DNA of 47,102 nt from a virus (IMGVR_UViG_3300037247_000506:1-47102), one strand, 5' to 3'. Positions 37,181-45,781 are shown, numbered from the stretch's first letter. Numbers and translations: made by a program. Notes: generated by a model from the sequence alone, not told the origin.

Positions 37181-37257
37181 CACCTCTTCGGCTTCGCCGC
37201 CTTCGGCTGGTACTTCGGGTCGCTGCTGCAACACTCGCAGAGTTTCGGACAGGGCAT
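37180..37257 (-). CDS. 25-residue Cys-rich mini-protein
   Basis: MPCPKLCECCSSDPKYQPKA plus a basic end. ATG 37257 behind GGAGG. Four Cys in nine residues; coupled to both neighbours. Confidence 0.5.
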   Translation of the reverse strand: MPCPKLCECCSSDPKYQPKAAKPKR

Positions 37258-37258
37258 G

Positions 37259-37519
37259 TTACTCCTCCACTTCGATCTCAGTGATGAGCCCGTTCTCGAT
37301 CTTGACCTTCTTGAACGTCCCCTCGTATTCACCCGTGAGCCCACCCCCACCAACGGGCGTGCCCGCTACCTTGAGCGAGTCAAAGCCGTCCTGCACCATG
37401 TCCCACTGGCCCGTAGAGGCGTTGTAGACCCTGGACTGGCCCGTGCTGGGCTGATACCAGCGGCAACCTGGGCCAGCGCCAGCAGGCTCGGACTCAGCAG
37501 TGAATGTCGCGTTAGCCAT
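37259..37519 (-). CDS. Small beta structural protein
   Basis: 86 residues from ATG 37519, sharing its A with the upstream stop (TAATG). CRWYQPSTGQSRVYNASTGQ and a GGGGLTGEYEGTFKKVKIEN strand pair; looks like a head or tail decoration. Not recognised. Confidence 0.65.
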   Translation of the reverse strand: MANATFTAESEPAGAGPGCRWYQPSTGQSRVYNASTGQWDMVQDGFDSLKVAGTPVGGGGLTGEYEGTFKKVKIENGLITEIEVEE

Positions 37520-38337
37520 TACGGAGCCAACTGGAGCATGTAGAGCTGGTCGCCTCCTCCACCGGAGGTCTTGGGCAAGAGGTAGCCGGCCCTCTGGTAG
37601 CCACCAGCGACAGCTGCCTCTGCCTCGATGTGTCCGTACAGCGAACCGTTGCCGCCGAAGTAAACCTCGCGGTCGAACGAGGTCACGCCCGGCACGGTGC
37701 TGATGACTCTGCCGTAGCACGGCCCCCAGGTCTGGCCCCAGTAGTAACTCCCCGAGGCTATCACGGCGTTGGGCACACAGACGACACTCGCAAACTCGGT
37801 CGAAATCTGGCGTGTATCGAAGTAGATGCTCGGGTAGCCCGTGACCCATGTGCTAGCACCGACAATGGCTGCCTCCAGCCCACCATCTAGGTAGAGCTTC
37901 GTGTCAGTTCCGTCCGAGGCATCGTTACCCAGAATCCGGCGGATCTGGAGGCGGTTAGTGAAGATAGCCACCCACCCGCCCTTGTATTGGTCCTCAGTGG
38001 CGGTCGTATTGACGACCTGGATTTCGGTTGCCCCGATGGCAGCAGACTGGTTAGGCGCTTCGTTGGTGAGGCTCCAGGCATCGTTGTTAGATGCGCCATC
38101 CCACCGCTGTAGGGAACCGCCAGCCCTAGAGTAACGATATACCCGCTCATCCACCGACAGCCTTGTGCCCAGGTCGTAGAGTTGCGTGGTACTGCCCTCG
38201 TAAACCTGCGGCGAAGGGCCCGAAATCTTGTCGTAGGTCGGGGTTCCTCTCCCTGGAGGAGCATCGGACACTACGATGTCGAGCGTGTTCCTCCCGGCGT
38301 CTCTTCGCCACCCTCTGTGAGTTGGTGAATCTAGCAT
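37519..38337 (-). CDS. Virion structural protein
   Basis: 272 residues, beta-rich (GGWVAIFTNRLQIRRILGND, YPSIYFDTRQISTEFASVVC). Follows two decoration-like genes and a double hairpin. Ends LYMLQLAP. Likely capsid-associated or fibre-like; no family identified. Confidence 0.6.
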   Translation of the reverse strand: MLDSPTHRGWRRDAGRNTLDIVVSDAPPGRGTPTYDKISGPSPQVYEGSTTQLYDLGTRLSVDERVYRYSRAGGSLQRWDGASNNDAWSLTNEAPNQSAAIGATEIQVVNTTATEDQYKGGWVAIFTNRLQIRRILGNDASDGTDTKLYLDGGLEAAIVGASTWVTGYPSIYFDTRQISTEFASVVCVPNAVIASGSYYWGQTWGPCYGRVISTVPGVTSFDREVYFGGNGSLYGHIEAEAAVAGGYQRAGYLLPKTSGGGGDQLYMLQLAP

Positions 38338-38355
38338 TGTTGTCCCTTTCTAGTA

Positions 38356-38407
38356 GCGGCTTAGGGCCGCACCTGATACTAGCGGGGGTGTTTCTCGGCA
38401 CACCCCC
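38356..38407 (-). terminator. Two tandem hairpins after the capsid cluster
   Basis: GGGGGTGT / ACACCCCC (38384-38391 with 38400-38407; 8 perfect pairs, 8-base loop) and, next in transcription, GCGGC / GCCGC (38356-38370, 5 pairs). There is no U-tract, so partial termination or protection of the capsid mRNA is more likely than full termination. Confidence 0.45.
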
Positions 38408-38421
38408 ACAAGCCGACTATG

Positions 38422-39165
38422 TTAGAATCTCCAGTCCCTACCAGCCTCTCCGGAGAAGTAGTCCACTTCAAGGATGCGGGCGTTGCTGGATCGTTCCTCC
38501 ATGAAGAGGCACGGGAAGAACAAGTCGGTATTCGTCAGCAGGGTTCCTGCATCGAACCGCTTGACCAGCCTCAACGGGTTCATGAGAAGGGCGTTGGCGA
38601 TCCCCGAATGGCCGAACCAGCATTCACCCGAGCCGTCCTCGTTCAGGATGAACTCGGCCTCGAACCACCGATCAGCCGTTAGGGTGGCTTTGGCGCGAAT
38701 ACCGGCACCCGTGTCCGAGATGACGGCGGAGCCGTCAGCCATGAAGGCGCGGAAGTCGTCAGTAGTCGCATCCGCGTCATACGCCAGGCCCAGGATTCCA
38801 CCGCTTCCGTTCACAGCCAGCGTGGTCCCGTTGAGTTCGATGGGCATGACGGGGGTGCCGACATTCAGCGTCTCCGTAAACCCGACAAAGACCGCACAAT
38901 CCACGTTGTTGTACTTGAACCGCGTCCGCAGGACCATCTTGCCGTCGCGTGGCGAGAACGGGCCAGCGCGAAGAACCGCGCTGTCATCGTCCCCTCCAGC
39001 AGTTGTGATCGCTACTATCCCACCAGCTTCGTCCGTGGTGGCGGCGTAGGACTCAGAGCCTTCCCCGAAGGCTTGGACTGTAGCGTCCAGCACGGCGGCG
39101 GAACCGTTGGCCCCAACGAAGTCCGAGCCGAAGTAGAGCTTACCGCTGCCAATCGTGCCGGTCAT
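38422..39165 (-). CDS. Decoration-like structural protein, paralog 2
   Basis: 247 residues, starting MTGTIGSGKLYFGSDFVGAN, about half identical to the next gene throughout. Beta-rich jelly-roll pattern (KMVLRTRFKYNNVDCAVFVG, TADRWFEAEFILNEDGSGEC). The placement right after the major capsid protein suggests an abundant head surface protein. ATG abuts the TAG of its paralog. Confidence 0.7.
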   Translation of the reverse strand: MTGTIGSGKLYFGSDFVGANGSAAVLDATVQAFGEGSESYAATTDEAGGIVAITTAGGDDDSAVLRAGPFSPRDGKMVLRTRFKYNNVDCAVFVGFTETLNVGTPVMPIELNGTTLAVNGSGGILGLAYDADATTDDFRAFMADGSAVISDTGAGIRAKATLTADRWFEAEFILNEDGSGECWFGHSGIANALLMNPLRLVKRFDAGTLLTNTDLFFPCLFMEERSSNARILEVDYFSGEAGRDWRF

Positions 39166-39912
39166 CTAGTACCTCCAGTCCCGCCCAGCCTCGCCGTAGA
39201 AGTAGTCGATTTCCAGTGTGCGAGCCGACCCTGTACGCACCTCGATCATCAGTGCGGCGAAGAAGAGGTCGGTTGGCGTCAGCAGGGTTCCTGCATCGAA
39301 CCGCTTGACCAACTTCAGATTGGGCCTCGTGATGATCGTCTGCACGTCGCTGGAATCGCCCAGCCAGACCTCACCCGAGCCATCTTCGTTTAGGATGACT
39401 TCAGACTCGAACCAGCGGTCGGCGGTGGTCGTGGCGTTGGCACGGATGCCCGTAGACGAATCCGAGATGGCCGCAGAGCCGTCACCCATCCCCGCACGCC
39501 AGTCATCTGTATTGCCATCGGTGTCGATCCCAATGCCGATCATCCCGCCGGGGTTGTAGGTCATAGCGGTGCCGCTGAACTCCATCGGCATGACGGGGGT
39601 TGTAGTATCCAACGTCTCGGCCCAGCCGAACCATACGGCGATGGTCGTGAAGACGGGGTACTTGAACCGCGCTCGCACAACCATTTTGCCATCTCGCGGC
39701 GCAAACGGGCCGCTGCGGATAAGAGCGTTGTCGGCATTGCTGCCGCCCGTGCCAAGGGCCAGGATGCCGCCGCTCTCATTGACCGTCGCAGCGTAGGTTT
39801 CGGTGCCTACGCCGAACGCCTGAACGTCTGCATCCAGCACGGCTGCGGAGGCGTTAGCCCCCACAAACTCCGACCCGAAGTAGAGCTTGCCACTTCCGAT
39901 TGTTCCTGTCAC
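39166..39912 (-). CDS. Decoration-like structural protein, paralog 1
   Basis: 248 residues, GTG 39912 behind AGAAGGAG. Same fold pattern as paralog 2, with near-identical start (MTGTIGSGKLYFGSEFVGAN) and end (LEIDYFYGEAGRDWRY). Tandem duplication with divergence. Probable head decoration; a laminin-G-like fold is possible. Confidence 0.7.
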   Translation of the reverse strand: MTGTIGSGKLYFGSEFVGANASAAVLDADVQAFGVGTETYAATVNESGGILALGTGGSNADNALIRSGPFAPRDGKMVVRARFKYPVFTTIAVWFGWAETLDTTTPVMPMEFSGTAMTYNPGGMIGIGIDTDGNTDDWRAGMGDGSAAISDSSTGIRANATTTADRWFESEVILNEDGSGEVWLGDSSDVQTIITRPNLKLVKRFDAGTLLTPTDLFFAALMIEVRTGSARTLEIDYFYGEAGRDWRY

Positions 39913-39963
39913 GTTGTTCTCCTTCTCCCCTTACGGGGTGCGTAACACGCGGCTACGCTCTAT

Positions 39964-40848
39964 CTAGCTGGCCGGCGCTGCCGCGTCCGACAAGTGGCGC
40001 TGCGCCCACACCTGCGTCCCCGCAGAGGTGCGCTCAATGAAGCCGTACTCGTCGGTCATGATGATCAGGTCTGCACCGCCGCCGAAGAGGTGGTCGCGGT
40101 CTGTCGCAGGCTTGCGAACCATGCCCATGACGGCCACAACGCCCTCTAGCGCGTGAGTCGCGCCGTTCGCGTCCGGTGTAGCATCGACAGTGATGTTGCC
40201 GTCCTTGAAGACGTTGGAGCCGGACACCGTGCCCCTGAACCCCCGGCGGAAGACTTCTTCCGAGAGGCCATTGGGGATGGTGTAGGTGCCGATGCCAGCG
40301 ACCAGTTCGGCCTGGATGTCGTAAATCTGGAAGCCGTGCAGCACCGTCGAGATGGTGCCCATCGAGGGCTCCGTTACGTTGCTCTCGATGTTCGCCACAG
40401 CCGCCGAGATGTGGCCGAAGGAAATCGGGTTGCCGGTTCCCGGCGAAGTCGTGGTAGCGAAGCCCGAGAACAGTGAAAGGTAGTCCTCGTCCTTCTTGCG
40501 TTCCATTGCGTTCTGGGCGAGTCCGCCCATCTTGGCCGAGACCACCGCCGCAATCTTGCGGAAGGTCCGGTCGGTGATCTTGATGACGATCTGGGTCATG
40601 TCGGGTTCGAGTTCGAGCAACTGACCAGAGAGCTGCTGGAAGTTCTCGTTTCGGGTCGTCTCGGTGATGTCCGACGCCTGAAGCTGGTTCAGCGAGAACT
40701 CCTGCCACTCAAGGCCGGTGCCCTTCTTCTGCATGATCAGATCAGTGGTGCGCTTGTACGTCCCCTCGTCCTCGCGGATGATTCGCGCCTGTGCGATGAT
40801 CTCAGGGAGAGCACCACTTAGTGATCCAGTGGTTGTTTCTCCTGGCAT
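39964..40848 (-). CDS. Major capsid protein
   Basis: 294 residues, right after the scaffold gene. N-terminal GALPEIIAQARIIREDEGTY, a long spine-like helix region (DRTFRKIAAVVSAKMGGLAQ, then NAMERKKDEDYLSLFSGF), strands around GNPISFGHISAAVANIES, and DLIIMTDEYGFIERTSAGTQ. Size, order and the pattern of a long helix followed by an alpha/beta core fit an HK97-fold shell protein of the type seen in environmental phages. No cleavage signal stands out. Confidence 0.8.
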   Translation of the reverse strand: MPGETTTGSLSGALPEIIAQARIIREDEGTYKRTTDLIMQKKGTGLEWQEFSLNQLQASDITETTRNENFQQLSGQLLELEPDMTQIVIKITDRTFRKIAAVVSAKMGGLAQNAMERKKDEDYLSLFSGFATTTSPGTGNPISFGHISAAVANIESNVTEPSMGTISTVLHGFQIYDIQAELVAGIGTYTIPNGLSEEVFRRGFRGTVSGSNVFKDGNITVDATPDANGATHALEGVVAVMGMVRKPATDRDHLFGGGADLIIMTDEYGFIERTSAGTQVWAQRHLSDAAAPAS

Positions 40849-40857
40849 GTCCTACTC

Positions 40858-41742
40858 CTAGGCTCTAGCCTTTCGGCGAGCCGTAATCTCTCGTATTACG
40901 TCGATGTGCGTTTCTGGGTTCATCAGGATTTCGTCTTCTTCCGCCCTACTCTTGCCGCCCCCACCAGCGCCGCCCGGCGGGTTGGCCGGCGGTGCTTGAC
41001 CGTTGCGCTGAGCATCACGCACCTCTTTTTCGAGGCGGGTGATCTTCGCGTCCTTTTCCTTGAGTTCTGCCTTGAGCGGTTCCTTGGCGGAGTCCGCAAT
41101 CGCGTCCACCATGTCGGTGAAGACTGAGGAGTCCGTGTCGCCGCGCTGCATCCGTTCCAGCCGAGGGCGGAAGTCGCTGGTGAAGGAATCCGACTTCATG
41201 GCGTCCGCGAGCTCTTTGACGAGCCCGGCAGCGCCACTCCAGATACCTTCGTTGCGGTGCATCCCACCAAGCGCAGCAAAGGCTTCCCGGTTATCGTCCA
41301 GCAAGTCCTGGAGACGCGCTGGGTCAACAGTCGGTTTGCCATCCTCATCCTTGGCGCGGGCAAGGCGGTTCCACTGTGAAGTGAACTGCTCCACCTTGTC
41401 ATTGATGCCGCGCAGAGTGTCCTGCTGGCGATCCATGAGAGGTTGCAAGCGCTTGTGCGTCTCGGACGCGCCTTCCTTCTTCGCAGTCTCACGGGCGGCG
41501 GTCAGGCGCTCCTCATGGAGCGGCTTTACACTCTCGTGCTCGAAGAGGTCTTCAGCGCTTGTAACCGTCGCCCAGGCTGGGGGTTCTGGCTTCTCTGCGC
41601 CGTCCTCACCGCCTTCGACCTGCGCGGGCTCGTCACCAGTCTGTTCCTGGGTCTGTAGAGACGCAGGCTCAAGCGTAGCGGCGGGTTCCGGGCTGTCGGT
41701 GGGGGTTGGGGCGGGGCTTACCAGTGCGTCCTCGTCAGGCAT
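40858..41742 (-). CDS. Scaffolding protein
   Basis: 294 residues, highly charged and helical. Pro/Glu/Ala-rich N-terminus (PAPTPTDSPEPAATLEPASL), a long coiled coil (KAELKEKDAKITRLEKEVRD), a Gly/Pro linker and a basic C-terminal helix (HIDVIREITARRKARA) of the kind that contacts the shell protein. Directs procapsid assembly. Its ribosome site lies in the 3' arm of a hairpin and its promoter is 100 bases upstream. Confidence 0.82.
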   Translation of the reverse strand: MPDEDALVSPAPTPTDSPEPAATLEPASLQTQEQTGDEPAQVEGGEDGAEKPEPPAWATVTSAEDLFEHESVKPLHEERLTAARETAKKEGASETHKRLQPLMDRQQDTLRGINDKVEQFTSQWNRLARAKDEDGKPTVDPARLQDLLDDNREAFAALGGMHRNEGIWSGAAGLVKELADAMKSDSFTSDFRPRLERMQRGDTDSSVFTDMVDAIADSAKEPLKAELKEKDAKITRLEKEVRDAQRNGQAPPANPPGGAGGGGKSRAEEDEILMNPETHIDVIREITARRKARA

Positions 41743-41749
41743 AACAGAA

Positions 41750-41780
41750 CACGCTCCTTTGGGTACACCCTAGGAGCGTG
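41750..41780 (-). promoter_or_regulatory. Hairpin sequestering the scaffold ribosome site
   Basis: Perfect 9-base inverted repeat CACGCTCCT (41750-41758) and AGGAGCGTG (41772-41780), with GGGT/ACCC able to pair inside the 13-base loop. In the minus-strand mRNA the GGAG used by the scaffold gene falls in the 3' arm, 11 bases before ATG 41742. Could throttle translation or time head assembly. Confidence 0.6.
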
Positions 41781-41842
41781 CTTTGACGGTCTGCCCTAGA
41801 TGAGACGAGACGGCACGCCCCTAAGGCATACCGTCACCAGAT

Positions 41843-41871
41843 ATGCTACCTACTCAATTCTAGTCTGTCAA
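41843..41871 (-). promoter_or_regulatory. Promoter of the scaffold/capsid operon
   Basis: Minus strand TTGACA (41866-41871), 17 bases, TAGCAT (41843-41848), just after the stop of the 1248-residue gene. Best match to consensus among the three late promoters, fitting the high demand for capsid protein. Confidence 0.75.
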
Positions 41872-41875
41872 GCGG

Positions 41876-44800
41876 TTAACGGCGTAGGAGTTCGTCGACG
41901 ACCCGCCGCGTATACAGATTCGGGTAGAACAGCTTTAGTTCAGCTCCGTGTTCGCCGAGGAAGTCGACGTAGGCTGGATTGTAGTTCTCAGCCCGATCTC
42001 GCTCGCTAGTGAGCGCTCGCGTCCAGTTGATCAATCGGCTGTCGTAGCCCAGGTTCTCGCCTTCGCTGTCGATATACCAGCGTACCGGAGCCAAGTCCCG
42101 GCCACGGCGGGCAGGGTCGGCAAAGGCTTCGTTTCGGGCTTGGGTCACGGCAGCTCGGAGGCGTTTCACCAACTGATAGTCTTCGCGGCTCAGGCCCTCA
42201 AACTCACCGATCTCCTCTACCTGGTTTCGCAACTCCCGTGCAGCGTTGTAGCGCGCTTCCACGTCCTGCAATTCAGGCGGTAGGCGGAGCTTCAACCGAT
42301 AATCTTCCTGCCACGCTTCTGGCATCTGGGCAAGCAGTTCGTCTCTGGCGTTCTCGAAGCCCACCCAGTCCGTGGTGAACGTACCCGTCTCAGGATCGCC
42401 ATCAAGGAAGTCGATTGGCGTGATCTCGTAGAACTCGGCGAGTATCTGGCCGTCAGGTGTGCTCGGGTCAGGGATGTCTCTACCAGAGACAGACAACTCC
42501 GCTGCGCCGGCCGCGAACGTCTTCCAGTCGGAGAACTTCTCGCCGAACTGGCGGCCAGCGTTCTCGTTGCCCGCGCGCACACCCTCGGCGAATTGCGTCA
42601 GGGAATCGCGTGCCGCCTGCTGCACTACGTCCTCACGGGCCTGGGCCGCCAGGGCGCTCTCAGCGCCCACAGCAATGCCCTGCTGCCGCATCTCCTCTAG
42701 GATAGGCGCTGTCTCTGGCAGCCGTGCCGCACGGCCCCAGTCCGTCTCGCGGTTGAACGTCTCGCCCGTGGCTTCTTGGAACCGGCGACCCAGCAACTCG
42801 AACAGCGGCTCGGCGCTCACGTTGAAGCCTGTCGTCTGTATCGCGCCCCCAACCACGCCGATGCGGCCGCGCTCAGTGCCAGCAAGCCCTGAGACGGAGA
42901 TCGGGGAGGCTTGGTTGAGCAGGAACTTCCCGGCATCTCCCAGGCCCTCTACGCGCTCACCAAAGGCGGGCGGCTCGCCACGCGAGATCGCCATCAAGTC
43001 CAGCACCATCCTGGGCAACTGGCCCAGGCGCGTCCGGGCCGCGAAGCCAGGATCGAGAGCCCAGCGAAGCGGCGTGTCAGCCTGCCCCAGCAAGTCCAAG
43101 TATCGCTTGCGCCCATCCGGCCCCCGGCCAGGCAATTCGGGCCGAAGAAAGCCGGTGTTGAAACTGACAAACGGGATGTCGCCCTTCAGCAACTCAGAGG
43201 GCTTCACATCATCCTTCTCAAGTCGGACTGGGTTTAGTTGATCCAGACTTAGAGGGCGACCTGTAAAGGCGAGGTTCATCATCTCAGCGATGGCGACGGT
43301 GGTAGCCATCATGCCCGCGAAGCCCGCAGGCGCTTGGACGGGAAGGCGGAACCAGGCTTCCAGCTCCCCTGTGGCGAAGAAGGGGAACTTCATCGCGTCT
43401 CGGACAGTCGCCGACTTCCAGACGCTCTGCCATGCGGGAATGCTGGAGAAGAACACGTTCGTTTCTTCAACGGCCATGCGGGCCGCTTCCTCCAGCGGAA
43501 GGCCCTTCCGAAGATTCTTCTCAAGGTTCACGAGTGCCGCCTGTTCCAACATCTCTGTATGGAACCGCCCATACCACTTGCTGGTGACGGTTTCTAGCAC
43601 CTGCTTTAGGCCAGGGATTGGCCCCAGTTCGCCCGCAACATCCCGTAGTGCCGTCTCAGAAAATGAGGGGTCAACTCCAGCCGCTAGGCCGTTGTCGTAG
43701 AGAGCGACTAGGTTGGGGTTCTTGAGCGCGGCCTTGTTGAAGGCATCATCGATACCAGGTGAGAGTCCCCTTGCCATTGCGCGGGGCCACGCAGCGACAG
43801 CCTTGAGGGCCTGCCGAGGACGGCCACGGGCGACCTCGCTAACACCCAACCCCAGCGAACGCCACATGAAGTCGAGTTGCTGAAAGAGTCCGCCGAAGAC
43901 CTTGAGCGCGAAGCCTACGGTTCTCCCCTGCTTTGCTACCTTCAGGACGCCGTGCTCATCGAAGGCGGACTTACCAAACATTTGCTCCATCGTCTGCGCG
44001 AACTTCGGTTCCATGACGTGGTTCTGTAGCGTCTGGCGCAGCCTGAACGGCGCGAAGTCGGGGCGTACCCAGTCGGCGGGAGCCTGGTTGGCGGGAAGGA
44101 TCATGTTGGCGGCCTTGCCGCTACGGATGGCTTCGAGGCTGGCGATGTAGTTGTCGGCAGCGGCCTCGTGGCGGGTAACGAAGTCCACGGGGTCCCAACT
44201 CACCAGGTCGAGGTCGGGGCGATCCCTCAGTATCTCGCCCAGCGTTCCCTTGAGTGTGCGTTCGCGCTTGAAGCCAGGCTTGGTGGTAAACCCCTTCGGC
44301 TTACCCAGCGTGCGGCGCGCACCAGGCTTGATGGGCTTGAACAGATGGGGGAAGTAGTCAGACAGGGCGATACTGGCGAACTCTGGGTCAGCGCTCAACA
44401 GTCGCGCGGTCGTGCGGTCGAGCCTGTCGTAGAGCGATTGGACGAAGGGCTGCTGGTTCTCGGCGAACTCCGTGACGGGAGCACGCTGTTCGTCCATGAC
44501 GCGCTCCATGATGCCGATGACATCGTCGGTCTGGTTCTCGCTACGGGCCGCGATCTTGAAGCCGCCCGTCTTGGCATCCCCGTAGACCTGGCGCGACCAC
44601 ACAGAGCGTTCCTTGGTCGAAAGCTGACGGGCACCGAAGAAGCGCCGCCAGACTTCACGCCCTTCAGCCTTGCCACTCTGCGGTATCGCCTCGGAGACGA
44701 GATCAGCGCCAGCGGCACGGCGGGCTTCGATCTCGGCCCCAGTAAGCGGAACGCCCCCCCCTGCACCACCCGCAATGGGTCGCTCTACCACCAACGCCTC

Positions 44801-45622
44801 TAGGGCTTCTTCCAACAACTGACGTTCTGAGGGATCGGTGCTGCCCGTGATCAGGCGTCTCGCCCCAGCCGCCAACTCATCTAGTTGGGCACGGGTTGCC
44901 AGTCGCCCCTCAGCCTTCAGGAGCCGCGCCGCCAGAGGCACGCCCTTTGCGAGAAGCCGCAAAGCGTCATCCAGAATCGGGATGGGAAGCAAGTTGGAGA
45001 GCACCAGCACTTCAGGGCCGCCAACGGCACCAGCGGTCTCGGCTGCCCCTAGTACCCGCTGACGGCCAGGGACATCAGGGACGCCGAGGGCCCGCAAGGG
45101 CAAGGGTGTGCCCGGTAGAGCCAATTCTGCGGCCCCGCGCCCTAGTACGCGGCCCACGGGTTCAGTCAGGGGGCGACCAAGTTCCACTTCCGTCTCCAAT
45201 TCCCTGACCAGCCCACGCAAGTTTTCCCCGATACCCATTGGCCTCCGCCGCTCCTCCGTCACCGTTCGCATAGCCGCAAGGTCTTCCAGGCCAAGGTCAA
45301 CATCAGGGCCGGGGCCGATGGGCCTAACAAGTGTCGGCGGCTGGAGCCCCAGCAGCGGCCCCCTCTCAGGCGGTTGGGGTGTGGCGATAGGCGGCGGGGG
45401 TAGGGGGCGAGGGCCAGGGCCGATAGTGGGCGGCCGCAGGTTCAGCATCCCCTGGGCCTGCTGGAGTTCGGTGAGGCTCTGGGTGGTGCTCTCGGCGGCG
45501 CTACGCAGCCCGTCCACCACGAACGGGCCGAGGAAGTCTACTACCTGAGCGCGGTTAGTCTGAAACCGCTCGGTGCGGGCTCTCGCGCCAGGACTGTCAA
45601 ATACGCCGGGTTCGTTGGGCAT
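41876..45622 (-). CDS. Large virion-associated protein (possible ejection/internal protein)
   Basis: 1248 residues. Pro-rich N-terminus, then long helices. Landmarks: YFPHLFKPIKPGARRTLGKP near 430, VTRHEAAADNYIASLEAIRS near 490, EETNVFFSSIPAWQSVW and AMKFPFFATGELEAWFRLP near 770-800, with an adjacent hydrophobic stretch (AGFAGMMATTVAIAEMMNLA). C-terminal region is charged and helical (ARYNAARELRNQVEEIGEFE). Size, helix content and a place between portal and scaffold fit podovirus internal or ejection proteins. Alternatively a tape-measure substitute. No catalytic motif seen. Confidence 0.6.
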   Translation of the reverse strand: MPNEPGVFDSPGARARTERFQTNRAQVVDFLGPFVVDGLRSAAESTTQSLTELQQAQGMLNLRPPTIGPGPRPLPPPPIATPQPPERGPLLGLQPPTLVRPIGPGPDVDLGLEDLAAMRTVTEERRRPMGIGENLRGLVRELETEVELGRPLTEPVGRVLGRGAAELALPGTPLPLRALGVPDVPGRQRVLGAAETAGAVGGPEVLVLSNLLPIPILDDALRLLAKGVPLAARLLKAEGRLATRAQLDELAAGARRLITGSTDPSERQLLEEALEALVVERPIAGGAGGGVPLTGAEIEARRAAGADLVSEAIPQSGKAEGREVWRRFFGARQLSTKERSVWSRQVYGDAKTGGFKIAARSENQTDDVIGIMERVMDEQRAPVTEFAENQQPFVQSLYDRLDRTTARLLSADPEFASIALSDYFPHLFKPIKPGARRTLGKPKGFTTKPGFKRERTLKGTLGEILRDRPDLDLVSWDPVDFVTRHEAAADNYIASLEAIRSGKAANMILPANQAPADWVRPDFAPFRLRQTLQNHVMEPKFAQTMEQMFGKSAFDEHGVLKVAKQGRTVGFALKVFGGLFQQLDFMWRSLGLGVSEVARGRPRQALKAVAAWPRAMARGLSPGIDDAFNKAALKNPNLVALYDNGLAAGVDPSFSETALRDVAGELGPIPGLKQVLETVTSKWYGRFHTEMLEQAALVNLEKNLRKGLPLEEAARMAVEETNVFFSSIPAWQSVWKSATVRDAMKFPFFATGELEAWFRLPVQAPAGFAGMMATTVAIAEMMNLAFTGRPLSLDQLNPVRLEKDDVKPSELLKGDIPFVSFNTGFLRPELPGRGPDGRKRYLDLLGQADTPLRWALDPGFAARTRLGQLPRMVLDLMAISRGEPPAFGERVEGLGDAGKFLLNQASPISVSGLAGTERGRIGVVGGAIQTTGFNVSAEPLFELLGRRFQEATGETFNRETDWGRAARLPETAPILEEMRQQGIAVGAESALAAQAREDVVQQAARDSLTQFAEGVRAGNENAGRQFGEKFSDWKTFAAGAAELSVSGRDIPDPSTPDGQILAEFYEITPIDFLDGDPETGTFTTDWVGFENARDELLAQMPEAWQEDYRLKLRLPPELQDVEARYNAARELRNQVEEIGEFEGLSREDYQLVKRLRAAVTQARNEAFADPARRGRDLAPVRWYIDSEGENLGYDSRLINWTRALTSERDRAENYNPAYVDFLGEHGAELKLFYPNLYTRRVVDELLRR
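44947..44962. repeat. TTGCG dyad, site 11
   Basis: TTGCG-AGAAGC-CGCAA, extendable to CTTTGCG / CGCAAAG; inside the 1248-residue gene. Confidence 0.65.
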
Positions 45623-45625
45623 GGG

Positions 45626-45781
45626 CTAGTAGAACTGGACGATAGCGTCGTTCCAGCGAGGGACAGCGCCCTTCGCCTCTACCTGCATGATCCTGTTGAA
45701 GGGCTGCTCGATCTCTAGTTCTGCCTGGAGCACTTTAAAGCGCCGCCGCGCAATCCAATCGGGAATCTTATACCACTTCAT
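45626..45781 (-). CDS. Small protein between the two large virion genes
   Basis: 51 residues, ATG 45781. MKWYKIPDWIARRRFKVLQA then a strand and VPRWNDAIVQFY. Basic N-terminal helix. Starts 3 bases after the upstream stop and ends 3 bases before the next ATG; no other frame covers this gap. Confidence 0.65.
   Translation of the reverse strand: MKWYKIPDWIARRRFKVLQAELEIEQPFNRIMQVEAKGAVPRWNDAIVQFY

Noticed and set aside
40547-40560. CCGCAA-TC-TTGCGG palindrome in the capsid gene
   Set aside because: Arms are in the opposite order to the dispersed TTGCG dyads, so not counted with them; probably coincidental codon usage.
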